DNA of 64,000 nucleotides from NCBI GenBank assembly GCA_001630475.1, contig KV419445.1, positions 4,073 through 68,072 of the forward strand, read 5' to 3'. The notes beneath the pieces were generated by a model. The model was not told the DNA's origin, ran no database searches, and saw only the letters and a program-made list of their open reading frames with translations. How positions within the stretch are numbered: position 1 is the stretch's first letter; each line of letters begins with the position of its first letter. A program made the translations under genes and the position numbers. The stretch is from Sistotremastrum niveocremeum HHB9708 (lineage: Eukaryota > Basidiomycota > Agaricomycetes > Sistotremastrales > Sistotremastraceae). Below, one piece after another: positions 11,303 through 23,984 of the stretch.

Positions 11303-13125
11303 TTATCCAAGCCCGAATACAACACTGACGAGATCTTTCCATCCCCGTCGAACGACCAACTGCCTCCGTCCGTCCCTCGCAGCCAACCACTCAATGAACA
11401 AAGCATCCAACTCGCTCAGGGACCCTAATCCAAACGCAGCCATCCTCTTCGGAGATAAAATAATAGTCGTCCGAGGCTGTAATCCCGATGACCCTGAAAG
11501 CACCTCATCAAGGACCGAAAGCAGAAACGCAGTATGCCGGTGGAAGATCTCCAATAACGCCACTATAACTGCCGTGTGCGTGCGCGTTCCAGAGGCAAGA
11601 GCCGATCCTCCTCGAATGGTAGGCGTTCGGCTCAACATCCGCGGTTCTGAAATTTTAGCCGTCGGGTCGTCGGTCATCTCTTCGGAGAGTTCTTCGCCTT
11701 CAACGTCGAAACCATCCCGCTGGTTCGTGGGTCCCTCTCCCGAGGCACAAGCGGAGACCGCACGCCAGTTCCCGGACATGAGACTTGCGCAGAGAACACA
11801 GGCGTCTTCGTAGATCCTCCATGGGTCTGCCCATTTCATATTTCTTGCACCGCCTTGTTCTAACTCATCTTCGCGCAGTACCTTCTCTACCTCATTCCAC
11901 TAATAGCCGCATTTTTAAGTCCGGGTAATGGGAGTGATTATAAGGATCACTTACCAATCGGATGTCACTCCATGTAAATCTGACACTAACGAGACTCCAC
12001 CCTCCGTTAGAGCCCTTCTTTGATCCCGACGCTTGTCTCGATAAATATAACGCTGGACGAGTTCCGCGATTTAGCATTTGGATCTGCTCTAGCCCCGTCG
12101 TCAGATCAATCACGATATCATATAACCACGGTTTCTCCAGGAAAATTTTGTCTGTCGTACATGCTATCCATCCGGATGATGAATAGCTCTTCAGACCATC
12201 AATGTCATGCAGTGTAATCATCCCCAGTACTTTGGGTGAGCGGGCAAGCGTTCGTGGGTATAAGCCAGAGACGTCAGATAGGTCAGCGAGCCCTTGAGCA
12301 AGCATGCAAGCGGGCTCTACGGCGGGATGCGTATAGATGAGCACCCGGCGACCTCCGAGCACATGTTTGTAGAGGGTGAGCGAGGATGGACCGAGGATGC
12401 GAAGGAGGTGGGGCAAGTGGAGTAAAGGGTGATTAAACTGGTCGAATGAAAAGCGTGCACAGCAGCGCGAACTGAGTTATTGGAGAGGTATAATAATCTG
12501 GAATGACACATAGCTCACCGAAGGATCTTTATTTAGTTCTTCTTGCCAACCATCCCAATCACTATCGACAGCGCCCGCATCCACTGCTTTGGTTTTCGCC
12601 GGGACATATTGACAACGCTCAAAAAAGTCATCAAGAATACCCCAATTTTCAGGGGTTTCATCTAGCAGGTCAGCAAGGCGCTTTAAAGCCTTGATGTGCC
12701 TCCAAGGTCTTGGTCGCGTGCTAGCAGGTGACACAACTATTCCCAGAGATTCTAATCTGAATCCACGCATGCCCGCCTCAGATGTCTTCCGCCGACGAAA
12801 TAAACATAATCCCGGGTTCGAATCCCTGTTAAAATATCTGTAGCGCCCGATAAGATCAGAATCTTGCGTTATGTAAGACGGACAGGCGGAACGCACATCA
12901 CATCGTCGTCGACTTGGTGCAAGCCACTTGGAAGTGCACTAAACTCAACACCCTCTAAAGATACCTCCGAGGGACCTGAATGCCGAGACAGGGTAGTCAG
13001 CAAGGGCTACTGGTGCAATTCGAAATGCTCGAACCCCCTGAGAGCTTACGAGACCAATCGACGATATTTCCTCGAGTTGCATGAAATGAACAATGGAAGA
13101 TGGCGACTGTACATATTGGATGCAT
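11303..13125 (-). CDS. DENND11/LCHN-like (DUF2347) DENN-family protein
   Basis: Homologous to the LCHN/DENND11 and yeast Anr2 group, DENN-related proteins thought to act on Rab-type GTPases. The start at 13125 gives MHPICTVAIFHCSFHATRGN, and splicing leads to SLEGVEFSALPSGLHQVDDDV, GLCLFRRRKTSEAGMRGFRL, LESLGIVVSPASTRPRPWRH, LPHLLRILGPSSLTLYKHVL, RRVLIYTHPAVEPACMLAQG and SGWIACTTDKIFLEKPWLYD. These are the hallmark blocks of the family in the expected order. The C-terminal exon (11303-11839) has WADPWRIYEDACVLCASL and ends after VSVVFGLG. Within an exon at 12813-12826 the DNA resembles a tRNA T-arm by chance. The assignment is strong; exact intron ends near 11840-11950 and 12420-12480 are approximate. 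Confidence 0.85.
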
Positions 13126-14125
13126 AAGCAATCGGGCTCTAGAAGGCTATAATCGCCTCGAACTCACGGAGATCTTTCGGGTTCTCGTCGACGATACTCA
13201 TAGCACTCTCGAGGGTTTCTTGGTGTGAATAGAATGAAACGAACGTGTGTTAGAAGAGAGCCAGGTTGGGAGGCTGAGCAGAACCAGTGCCAGGATTGCT
13301 TCCGTGGGCCAACCGTTGTCGTCGGATGACAGCGATGGAGGCGTTGGCGGACTTCGAATTATTTCTGCTTCCTTCGAACTTTGTGATGGGAAAGTTCGTC
13401 TGAGCCCTCAAATCGACATTCGCGAAGACTTGTATTCGGACTAGTACGTCTAGACCTATGCCCCTAATTTTTCATGAGAACGCCCTGCAAGATGATCATT
13501 TTCAGTGGATGATCCCTGGATACTTGTGTCTCTGATCCCGACTTTCGGCGAAACTCTTTTGTGAACCAGTTCGTCTTCAGTCTGAGCACTCGTTTGAAAC
13601 GTATAATACGGCGAACCTTTCTCCCGGAAATATACCTCGGACATCCTCGGTGACCCCTTTACCAAACAACTTCACGTCCACGCCAGTCTGGCCAACCTTA
13701 TGTTTTATCTCAGTTCACTCACCCCTTCAGGCCTTTTTCCACGGCCTCTCACCCAGGGAAGTCTTCCTTGCACACGCCCCAACGCTCGGACTGGCAGCCG
13801 GCTTCGTTGACCCTTACTATCCGGAGTATAGCCTCCAATCGGACTAGTGGTGCGGTGCCTTCGCGCCGATCATTGCTAGCGCCGTCACAAAGCAGGCGTT
13901 CGCTGTGGTCGTGATTGGAGCCGTCAATAGCAAGCGTGAAGAGGCATAGTCATGACTGGAAGATATGTCAGGCTGCTATCATACACATGAGGCGAGATCC
14001 AAGAATACAAATCGGTTCCGATGAAAAAGATCAAGAAAACATTTCAAATCATGAACAAAAAAACTGATAAACGGAAAAATCAAAGCGATTCGATAACCAT
14101 CAAGAAGCGAAGGAAGCATGAATTT
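13126..14125. other. Gene-poor spacer
   Basis: No recognisable gene. Short open frames (for example 13456-13665 on the minus strand) are uninterrupted but have no family motif and no clear splice partners; they may be relics. Confidence 0.4.
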
Positions 14126-14960
14126 TCAACCCTGTTGCCACAATAATTCCCTAGCCTCAAAGGCCCTCTCGTAATCGTCCAATCCATTCTCCATTCTAAG
14201 AAATAGACCCAGTTCTTCGTCAAATTGCTCGTGTCTCCGTGCACTCCTGACTAGCTTATGGGCTCGTCTTGCTAAATCACTTTGCCCTGTCGGATCTCTT
14301 CTGAATGCCTCTGCTTCGAGAGCACAAGCTTCCTTGACGACCCGAGAGACATTCGCCTGACGCGCAGCATACACTGACGCATACCCCTGCGACAGTCTCA
14401 ACTGCCCTTGTGCTGCGGCGATGACTTGGCGGGCTTGATTGGCGAGGAACTCATATTCACTGACAGATTCGCCACCCAATCTGAGGATCTGGTAGAGACG
14501 AGAGATGGCGGTTGGAATATCGGAGGAGGCGTCGTAGCGAGGGGGTGGTGTAGGAGGCCGAAAGTTTAGGTTCATCGTAGCGCCCTGGGGTGGTATCAAT
14601 GGATGACGGCTCGGGGGCGGGGACTCGGTGAATGATGGATCGACAGGGGGTGGGTGTCCATAGGGTGTTGGGGGATTTTCTGTAGCAGGGCCGATGCTTT
14701 CGGTAGTTCCGTTCTTTCTAGCTCTTCGTTGTGCAGCACCTCGTGCGGACCATCGCGCTCTTGCTCTCTCTTGTTCCGCTTGTCGATGACTGCAAATGAT
14801 CGGAACATTAATCAGCGAGGGAAAACGGTGCCAGAAAGTGGAGGGGTCGTCTAGCGATAGCACAAGGCAGGAGTACCCACCTCTCATAATACCGCCTCTG
14901 GGCCTCTCGTGCTGCTTCCTGGCGCTCTTCTGGAGTCTCGTACTTTTTCTTTCTGCCCAT
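14126..14960 (-). CDS. Small hypothetical protein with basic GRKKKY start
   Basis: Two exons. The ATG at 14960 gives MGRKKKYETPEERQEAAREA and a basic, Arg/Glu/Gln-rich helix, split by an intron (GTGGGT to GCAG) inside the basic region. The second exon encodes a Pro-rich linker (roughly residues 60-120) and then an Ala/Arg-rich helical C-terminal half ending at Gln-Gln-Gly. The opening GR(K/P)xxYxTxEER pattern followed by a basic helix recurs, to my knowledge, at the start of many unrelated Agaricomycete hypothetical proteins and may be a small DNA-contacting or nuclear-localising element; this is inference. No catalytic motif, signal peptide or membrane segment is seen. A longer start (ATG 15010 in the intron-retaining frame) was not chosen because it destroys this conserved start. 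Confidence 0.65.
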
Positions 14961-17900
14961 AAGATCAAGTTGGCAAAACGTGTCGGAAGAAAAGGAGGGA
15001 AGGGCGACACGAGGTGCGAATGACGAAGGAGATGGACGTGAGCTTCGTGACTCTTATACAGAACGGAACCTGAACCTGAACATAGAAAGCCGGTATGTCA
15101 GCCTGCAGGCATTTCCTTTTTCGGCGACCAGTCAACAGAGCTTAATCATACATCGGCTGTGAATTGCGAGCAGCGGCCATATCATAAGGGTCCATGTGTG
15201 AAATGAGAGAGAACATGTCAGCTATTATAAATTTTCATACAAGAACCAGCGTACCCTCGGTTGATTCAGATTTTGCCTTGGGCGCCGTCTCTCGTCCTAA
15301 ACGCGAATCGGGGAAAAGGTGATCTTCTCGCTTGTGTTCGGGCCCAATACCCCGATCTTATCTCGGTCTTTGAGTCATCAAAGTCAATTTTCTCGGCTGG
15401 AAATGTACTCCTAAATTCCCGGATTCCCGGTCTCCAACTATTTTCGCTCAGCGCAAATTGCTGGCTCTTATTGGTACAGGAAATTTGCTCACCGCTTTAC
15501 GCAGACCAGTTAGGGCCTCCTTCTAATGCCCAACCATGGAGGATCTTTATCTGGAATCTGAAGATAATCCAGCCGGATGTCCGGGGTATATCCTGAAATA
15601 CCTGACGACCTCTTCACCCTGTTTTGCAGAGAGTCGCTCTTTTGATTGCCGGAACAATTTATATACCCCTGATCAGAGCTTCGTGGTCTGGCTCACTCCG
15701 GGCGATCCTTTCTGATCGAAAGAAGCCGCGGTCCTCTCGGAGACTCGACCTAAATCGCGGCATGTGGCGCCAAATGTCAAGGGCTCTAGACTTCTTCCCT
15801 ACCCTGAACCACTTCCTCTATTGCCACATGGCATCTCCTCTCGCCAACTAGCTCAATTTTTTTTTGCAGCCCTCCTTCAGTCTTAGCTTGAGCAAGGATT
15901 TCGGGTCGCATCCCGAAGCTAGCAGGATGAATATGGCCTCCAGGGCCATCACTCGCCATACGTTCGTTCATCATTGCCCAGAGTGGGGCTCTCCGCGTCC
16001 GCGCTTCAACTGGACAATGATGCTATCCGTCTCTCTCTCATGACAATCTAGCCTCATCCGTCGGCTTTCACAGCTCGAAGCTGCTTCGCGAAGAACAGAC
16101 CCTGTTTCAGACCCTCTCAACGTCATCATACGCAGACTGCGAGACTCTATCGCCTCTGATGCAGTCCTCGCATATCCATGCTCAATGAGGGACCTAATGA
16201 TGCGCCCGCCGGGATTCGAGACCCTTCGGAATCGGAGCCTGTCGTGGTAGTAGGGTGCAAGATCGATCCACGGATCTGCAGAGCGAACGGCCTCCCCTAC
16301 GACTGCCAGGACGAATCACGTCTTGGGTCGTGAGTGAGGCGAATCCTACTCCAAAGGACTGCGGCATATGACACCACATCCTGGGAGACGGGACACCGAT
16401 CTTTCTATGGGACAAGAAGCTCTCGCATATGCCATCGGAGCACACGGTTATTTAGCGAAACTCTATCGCTTGCTCTAGATTGCCGTTTCCTCCCCCTTTC
16501 ACCCGCGTGTGAGTCTATGGACCATTCTACAGGAAGTTATGGCCCTTTTCCTACTCATAAGCCTTTTTACAGACCCATGTCTTGAGCTCGAGTGCGTCGT
16601 CTCCGCTTTCAACGTACGATGCTGCCGAACGATCTCAGAACCTTCGCAAACTACGGCAGATGATCCTACGATATCTTTCCGAAAAGAATTTCGAGGCCAG
16701 ATCACGAGCACATTGTCCTCGCTTCCCGTTTCAGCCTCTGATGGCCCGAAAATGCAATATATTCCTCCCAACAGTCCGTTATCATGTCTCGAGGAAAATC
16801 TACTAAAGTGAGGAACGTCGCGAGTTTATACAGCTCGAATCTCTTGATCTTATGCTCTGCCAATCTTGCGCTATGTACTGGCCAATGACTCAACTTGTCT
16901 AGTTTCGCCGTATGACAAACGTTAGACGCCCACGGGGCGCTCTCACTAAATGCACTAACTGAAGTCCGACTCTATCTCTCCATTCCTTTTACGGATATAG
17001 CACCTCGGAGGCCTTCCTGACAATGCTCATCACGAACGTGAAGCGCCTGGTAGCAGAGTTGAAGTGGGAACGTCGCCTAAACGGTCCTGCTATCGGGCCT
17101 CAACGAGAAGAGGGCAAGCGATATCGGCAGACTGCGTCTCATTCTAACGTAACACCCAGATAGCGAAACTGCTTAAATATAGCGATGTCGCTTGGTTCTA
17201 CGACCCCCTTTCCCATTGCGGAACGAACCAAACACGCCAAGATCGCGAGGCGGCGAGGTCTGGCCACAACAACAATCGAATCATAGACTGCACTTCTCAA
17301 GTCGTGTGCTACTGTCGCATGTGACCTATGCATTGAAGGTGTATTTCTCCGTCGTGCTTTGATCAACGTGTGAGGATAGCTCGTGCAATCATCGAGGCGC
17401 TCTGCCGATAGACTATCAAGCTATTTAAGGTTCAATTCCGCTGATATTCAACTCCGGACTGCTCGACCAGATACGATACAAGGAATTCCACCTGCATCCA
17501 CGGTGGACCACGGCGTACGTTACTTTTGTTGGTTCTTGCGCAGCCAGCCAATGTCTCGGTTCGATGGGCATCTTCCCATCATAATGGCGATAAGTTGGCA
17601 TTTGTTGTTTGTGTACATGTAATAAGGCATCACCAGCAGTCACATATAATTCACCCCTGCTAGGACGATATGTCGTGAAGATTCTTTTTTCTTAGCAACA
17701 TAGAAAACTCGACGTTCTCGAGTTACAGTTGGAGTAAACACTTTACGGTCAACGCTAGGCTTGTGCCTGATAGCCGAATCAAAAATTTCTTCTCCTTGTC
17801 GTGCCGGCTCCAATGGCATTGACACTCAATTATGGGAGGGCCGGATCGGATTTCCGTGGTGACCGAGCGGCGCCAATCTACCGGCAATCGTTCCGGAAGT

Positions 17901-18068
17901 TCTATTTTGCACCCGTCCGGATATACCAGCCGAATGTCACCCACGTCCAAACCTCTAACCATCGTTGTTTGTGAGATCAATCTTGGTTTCGATATCATCC
18001 CACCGTATGGACTCTATTCTTGTAGCTACGGTGCAGCGTTAGCATTCTATAGTGGTGTCCAGTTCATT
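14961..18068. other. Gene-poor, probably eroded coding sequence
   Basis: Several open stretches look coding-like but cannot be assembled into a gene. They include 15980-16325 on the minus strand, which is open for about 110 codons and ends at a TGA; 16582-16806 on the plus strand; and 17040-17160. I recognise no domain. Relics of an older gene, for example of the F-box type found next door, are possible but unproven. Confidence 0.4.
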
Positions 18069-19383
18069 TCACATACGAATGATCACACCTTTTCCGTAAC
18101 ACCCATCTTGCTTCACTCGGAAAGCACATCCAATACAAGAGATCTGGTCATCAGGATACAAAGACTGGTTGCCTTGACCATAATATGACCCATCAGCGTA
18201 GATAAGAACTTGTTCAAGCCTTGGGATATAACGGCGGTAAAGCTTCAGAGTGTCTTGGATGTGCTCTGCTTTAACAGTAACACTGAATTGGTCAACCAAA
18301 AGGATCCTCAGGACCTCGAGGCGGGAAAGACACCCAGATAACCCGGTCATTTCAAGCTTCGCCTTGGTGGCATCGTACAACAAACTCTGTGACAGGACAT
18401 TCGTTTGATGGACGCCCCCGAATACGGATAGAAGCGGTACTCACAGTAAGCGCTGTTGGGACTCGGATCGCCATAATATGTTTGAGATTTGGCAAAAGCG
18501 TCCCGAATTTTACCAGGGTGGCATGAGTCATGGTGTACTCTGTCGACGCTAGATCGAGCGAATGAATGTTTGTGAAGGCGGACACATCACGAGGCCAATT
18601 TAAAAAGTGATCAATATATCGCTCTGGACCATTGAGGTGCAGAGTGGGTATGGTCTTTAGACAGGCGGGAGATAATGCGATGAATGGGTGAGTATGCAAG
18701 TGTTCAAGCAGAGGAAGCTGCGCAAACGTCTTAATGTAGACGTCCATCAGGCCCTGATGAATCATGGGGAATGTGCACTGGGATCGGATTTCTAGTGTCA
18801 GAATTGTAATGCCCACATGCCTGAGAAGAAATTCTGATATCCGAGGGCAAATGACAGTCTGGATACCGACACTCCGACCAATAAAGAAGCGACAGTCGCG
18901 TAACTGTGGAAAAGAAAGAGCAGGAAATACGAGCGTAATCAGGTTAATGATAAAAGGATCGCATTCCACTTCGTGTTCTGCTTCGGATTCAACGATTAGA
19001 GAGTTTAGTCTCGCCATCTTCGACATACAGGCCACCATATATGGGACCATGTCAACACAACCGTCTTCGATTTGAGTCTCAGGCTGCTTTGGACTACTAA
19101 TCCTAAGGATCCTGACACTTTCGGCCAGGGATCCTATGAATTCTAGTCTTCTGACAAAGTTCGAGCGCCAGGATTGACCCCACTTGATAGTGGTGCAGGC
19201 CCAGATCAGAGGAAGTGTGATTCGGCGCCATGTTTTGTCGACCGAAGCGAGGCTGATTAATTCGTCGGACGAGGTCACAGTGTCATCCCGGACGTGGGCT
19301 GCAATAGCCAGCTTCATCTCCTCAGGAAAATGAGGCGAATTCAGCGACAGGACTGTAGAGCATGACTCGAATGCAACAACCAT
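18069..19383 (-). CDS. F-box-like protein (paralogue 1)
   Basis: Two exons, 18445-19383 and 18069-18386, joined in phase 0 across a 58-nt GT-AG intron, give 418 residues. Residues 15-60 fit an F-box: FPEEMKLAIAAHV, then LISLASVDKTWRRITLPLIW. Such proteins couple Skp1-Cullin ubiquitin ligases to substrates; the rest, which lacks clear repeats but has regularly spaced leucines, would be the substrate-binding part. The same plan (F-box, long Leu-rich body, one intron near the end, C-terminal block with LRIL/LRVLQ and a YxRRYIPRL/FQRYFPTL motif) is found in the gene at 41231-42461, so the two are paralogues. F-box proteins of this kind are strongly expanded in mushroom genomes. The target is unknown. 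Confidence 0.75.
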
Positions 19384-22056
19384 GCTGGAGTGATGGTCTG
19401 ATATATGCGTATGAGTGGGCCTAAGAGCTGTGATGAGAGGCGGATGCTCGCTGGCAGAGCGCGAGTTTGGTCAAGTTTGGCCCCGCATGGAGCGTAAACA
19501 TGCCGCGGTTCCCTGCCACTGCGAAAACAGGTATGTTTACTTATTCTGACGCGCCGACTTGACCGACAGATCCTCAGGTTTCCACTTCGGACAGAAGAGA
19601 TGAAGTTTAGCGGAGGCCACGAGAGTGATTCCTAACAGTGACATTCGCAACATGTGAATAAAGAAATCCAGTCGAATAATGTCGAAGGTTGAGGAAATTT
19701 CGAAGGTGAAGTCTCCACAGCCGATCAGATTCATTCTTGACCATCAATGGAGGAGGAATCCGACTTGAACCGAATTCGGGGAAACCTCACTTCGATTGAA
19801 AACCAACACGAAAAGGCGGGAAGTAGACAAGCCATGAGCAGACATGCTGAACGAGCGTTCCAATCGGTGCTCTTTTGGAAGCAGCCACAACTGGTAATAA
19901 CAGGTGGGTACGAAAATCGACCTCCTATAACTCGATTAACCCACATGAAATGTGACTGCTTCTGCCTGAAAGGTGTTTAATCCAACTGAATTGGAAGAGC
20001 ATGCACCGCGCAAGGATTCACTGCTCCAAGTTTCCCAATCCTCGGCCACATACATTCAAATTATTGTAACATGACGCCGGGGGGATTTCAGAACGAAGAT
20101 CGCCAAATACTATGAGCTCGAGCTGGCAATTAATCCTCAAACCATCATTAAAGAGGTAGAGGGGATCCGCAAGCGCCGATATGATTAAAATATTCATGGG
20201 CGATGTCATCAGGTGCACGATATTGGACCCATCGCCGTCTTGGGATGGGAATGTGTTGCGATCGATTCCGCGAATGGATTATTATCAAGTACGTTCCCGT
20301 TCCTCCAGAGATGCTGAAGGAGCCCAGTTAGATTCCATGATCTGCGGGTCCAAAACAAAGACACACTTGGTAATTTGAAGATTCTTGAGAAAAGGATCGC
20401 TGATGCTCACAAGTTTCTTCTGCCTTGAGCCATGCTCGCAGCTCGAATGACCGCAAAGTCGACAGACATGGTTGGTCACTGATCGGCACGCGCGAATGCA
20501 TGGGTACCGGTGCACGCTTGTTTTCCGCTCATCGCTATGATTCCACGAAGTCGATACAGCATCACTGACAGCGATTCTAGCATGAGAATGCTCTGGAATA
20601 ATATTTTACGGGGTGCTGCACAGGAAATTGGGTCAAATCTAGAGCCAAATAATGGCCATAGGATGCGTTAGATGATGGCGCTCTCCGAGCTCGAAGTTGT
20701 GCGGCGGGCCGTCGTGCAAACATAGCAAAACTCACCCCATCCCTTCCAAACCAAACCATGGTCATAACGTCCTCCATCCTCGGAGTAAAAGGAGTCAAGG
20801 ATCTCTCCCATAAAGTCATTTCTGAATCGGCTTAACCCTCTTTGCCGTCCCATCATCGATATCTCGCTATGCACCGATGCACAACAATCTATCCCAGATT
20901 AAAAATTTCCCCCAGGCTCATATGTCCAGCCCGAGCAACATGACCCATAGTTGTCTCTATACGAGAGAGCAACCTGTCTTGTTCAATTTATCTCGTTGAG
21001 GAAGGCCTCCATCTGAGGTTCAGCCTTGCATCGGCGAGTCATCGAGGCAAAAAGCTTGAACTGGATTGACTCTATCGAGCATCCCGCTGTTGCCGTTTTG
21101 ATTCATGCGAACGCCGGTATCCCTCATTAAGATTTCATGTAACGATTGAAACTTACCAACAGATCTTGAACGGTCTCGACTGCTTTGGTCTCGTATCCGT
21201 ATCTTCTGTGGGTGTTGAATTAGCTAATTGGCAGGGAACCTCACTCGTCTTCACGTTGTTGCCAAAGTTATCGCGCTATCCAGCATTGCTCTGCCAATTT
21301 TCATCTCTGGTGAAGTCTACCTGGTGAAGTCGACTATAAGAATTTTCCTGTGACCAGGAGAATCTCGTATGCTACAGCCCACTACCTATCAAACTCGTTC
21401 GCCAATTGCTAAGCCTCCAATATCATCGCAACTCGCTGGAAGTCCATATGGCTATCTGCAGGTCGTACTCGTTTGAAGGAGGTACCGATTGGAAGCGACG
21501 ATGCAAGTAGTGGTCCTCGGCATAAGGCCATCGAGGCGTAATCTGTGATGCCGAGCGTTTACCAGGGCATCCCACAACTTAGAAGAACCTTGCCGCCAAA
21601 GAACTTGAATATGCTACGATCTCTATCTCATGGATCAGGGCAAGCGCTTCAAGTTCAGTGAATCGCAGTGTGAGCCCCAGCATGATCAATCTCAATCTCA
21701 GGACGAGTACAAGGAACCGGATGTTCAAACTAAATCAAGAAAACTTGGGTCGATCTCCAAGACGCAGCAAGGCTACGTTTGAAGCAGATTTGTACCGGAG
21801 TTTGTAGCCAACATGACTGCTGGAGAGTCGATCATCGGTCCGGTTACTACCTCTGAGTCGCTCAAGAAAATCCACGGACAAGAAATTCAAGGAGGATGAG
21901 GTTCAGATCACAAAGCGAAAAAAGTGATTACCGCGTCAAATTACATATCCTACCTACCATACCGACAAACATTCCGCTCATCATCATCAGGTGTCATAAC
22001 AGAAGAGAGAAAACGGCGACATTCAATTGGCTCAACGCACGTCGCGTCTCCGAAAT
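19384..22056. other. Gene-poor spacer
   Basis: No gene can be supported over 2.7 kb. A 50-codon open frame at 21630-21782 on the plus strand is rich in Gln, Ser, Asp and Lys, and open stretches around 20190-20515 on the minus strand are coding-like; neither shows a family motif. Confidence 0.4.
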
Positions 22057-23984
22057 TTAGATAGAGAAGAAGGGTTGTTCGTTCGACTGCTGTTGCCCCT
22101 GCCTCGCGAATGGATTCGAAGCATGAGGGGCTCCAGTCTGTTGACTGACCAATCTGCCGGCGGAAGTATGTCCGTATCTCAGCAGACCCGTGTTTCCGAA
22201 CGAATCCAAGCCATCGTCGCTGTGACAAACGGAGCACGTCAGATTTCTATTCTGATAGGAAAAAGACAATGACGCACCGGTTTGCAAAAAGATTCGCAAG
22301 ATGAGCGTGTTGACCGTCGTCTTTCTGGGGTCTTGGAGCTGGCTGCGATTGGGGCTGCGGTTGCGGACTGGGTCCGTTCGAATTCAATGAGCCGATGTTG
22401 GGACTGAGTGACGGCACAGGAGGCTGGGGCTGTGGTGATCCCCCGCCGAAGTTGCCCAATGCAAATGGATTATTGGATCCGAAGCCAGTAGGCTGAGGCT
22501 GCAATTGCTGCTGCTGTTGTTGGAAGAATTGTTGCTGTTGTTGTTGGCGAAGCCATTCTTCTTGTTGTGCCTGCAATTGGGCTTGTTGTTGCATCTGCTG
22601 TTGACGGGCCCATTCTTCTTGTTGGGCCTGTTGGAGCTGGGCTTGGTACTGCGCTTGAGCCTGCTGTTCCTGCTGTTGGCGCATCCATTCTGCCTGTTGC
22701 TGTTGACGGAGATATTCCGCCTGCTGGGAAATATTGTGAGGAACTGGCCAATGAGGACGATGGTCAGGAGCTAACCTGAGCCTCCTGTTCGGCGAGCTGT
22801 TGTTGATAGGGATTGAAAGCGCCGTATTGAGTGAATTGGGGTTGGAGTTGTTGGTTATACCCTGCATTCATGTCGACAAGCGGGAAGGGATTAGTCGACT
22901 GGACCGGTGCGCTGCGTGGCGTCAGGATGACCCAGTAAGATTAGCAATTGAAACGGACCTATCGTCGAACAGACTTCGGGCATTCTGGTCCTCAGTATTC
23001 CTCTTTCTCGCTTCTTCCTCTTCTTGGCTCAATCGAATAGCAGCCTGCAGATCCCTCTCTTCACTCGTCATGCCCCCAACACCCTTCTGCTCCTGTGAGA
23101 AGCTCTGCTTGCTCGCTTCGATCGCTTTCCTCAAATCATCCTCGTCCTTGTTCTTTCTTTTAGAACTCTGCTGAGGGGGAGGAGACGTCGTCCTAGCTCT
23201 CCTTCTGACATTCTCATTTTCCTCATCCTCATCACCTTCAAACGCAGCCCCTCCACGGATCATCCGATCCCTCATACTGGCACGGTTCCGACGAGCTTCA
23301 CGAAGACGTGATTCGTCCTGGAGGAGACTTGTGATATCTTTGGCTTTTTGACGGACGTTGGCTCCTTGATCTTTGGTATCTTCGTCGACGTATTGGAATT
23401 CTTTGAGAGTTTTGATGATGTAGATATTATCGCGGAAATAGATGACCACGTTTTCTGATCCAGAGAGAAGACAGTAGTCCAAGAGAGTGAGGGCCTCAGG
23501 TAGAGCTGTGAATATGGTACGATACGCTGGACGGGTGCGTCATACCTTGAAGACGTGCCTCCAGTTCTTTCCCTTATCGTTTAATCGTTTATCAAGCATC
23601 TCCATAATCTCCACGAAATCGCTCCTATTTACACGAATGATTAAGGATATTTAGCAATCGAAGAAACGAGTCCGGACGTGACATGGATGTACGCACTGAT
23701 TATAAGTCATCTGAGCGATCTCGTTCATCTGAGCACCGGATGGACCCCATGGATCATTCGAAGTAGCATCTCGGACCTTGGCCTGAACATCTGAGTAGCC
23801 TATTGCAACGAAAGACCAGTATCAGAGCGTGACGACTGGGAGGAACTCGGGGAAGTTTGGATGACCTTTGGTGTAGTTTTTTGCTACTCGAAGAGTGGCT
23901 TTTCCAAGATGTTGTAGTGACTGTTATATTCGAGACATTATGATTGTATTCTGGAGGGAAAGAGAGGTGACGAACGCTTGCCAT
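22057..23984 (-). CDS. ENT1: Epsin (ENTH domain, UIMs, Gln-rich tail, NPF motifs)
   Basis: Endocytic adaptor that binds PtdIns(4,5)P2, ubiquitinated cargo and EH-domain proteins at clathrin sites. The ATG at 23984 gives only Met-Ala-Ser before an intron of about 55 nt, then SLQHLGKATLRVAKNYTKGY, VRDATSNDPWGPSGAQMNEI, NWRHVFKALTLLDYCLLSGS and VVIYFRDNIYIIKTLKEFQY, a complete ENTH domain. Next come a basic region and two UIM-like helices, DEDDLRKAIEASKQS and ERDLQAAIRLSQEEE. The last third is a long Gln-rich segment (about 22500-22720) followed by NNPFALG and, after a final intron, SNPFARQG; these NPF motifs bind EH domains. The stop is at 22057-22059. An ATG at 24074 is out of frame with the ENTH domain. 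Confidence 0.9.
22500..22720 (-). repeat. Imperfect CAG/CAA (Gln-rich) tract in the epsin gene
   Basis: A run of glutamine codons, mostly CAG and CAA mixed and interspersed with Ala, Glu, Trp and Leu. The repeat unit is roughly QQQEEWxRQQQ. The mixed codons make it less prone to slippage than a pure triplet tract. Confidence 0.85.

Noticed and set aside
12813-12826. GGGTTCGAATCCC, a tRNA T-arm look-alike
   Set aside because: It lies in a well-supported DENND11-like exon and no acceptor, D or anticodon arm surrounds it.
14126-15010. Longer 294-codon version of the GRKKKY gene starting at 15010
   Set aside because: It reads through a GT-AG intron and loses the conserved start at 14960.
22505-22774. 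Leu-rich plus-strand frame opposite the epsin Gln tract
   Set aside because: Complement of CAG/CAA codons reads as Leu; not a real membrane protein.
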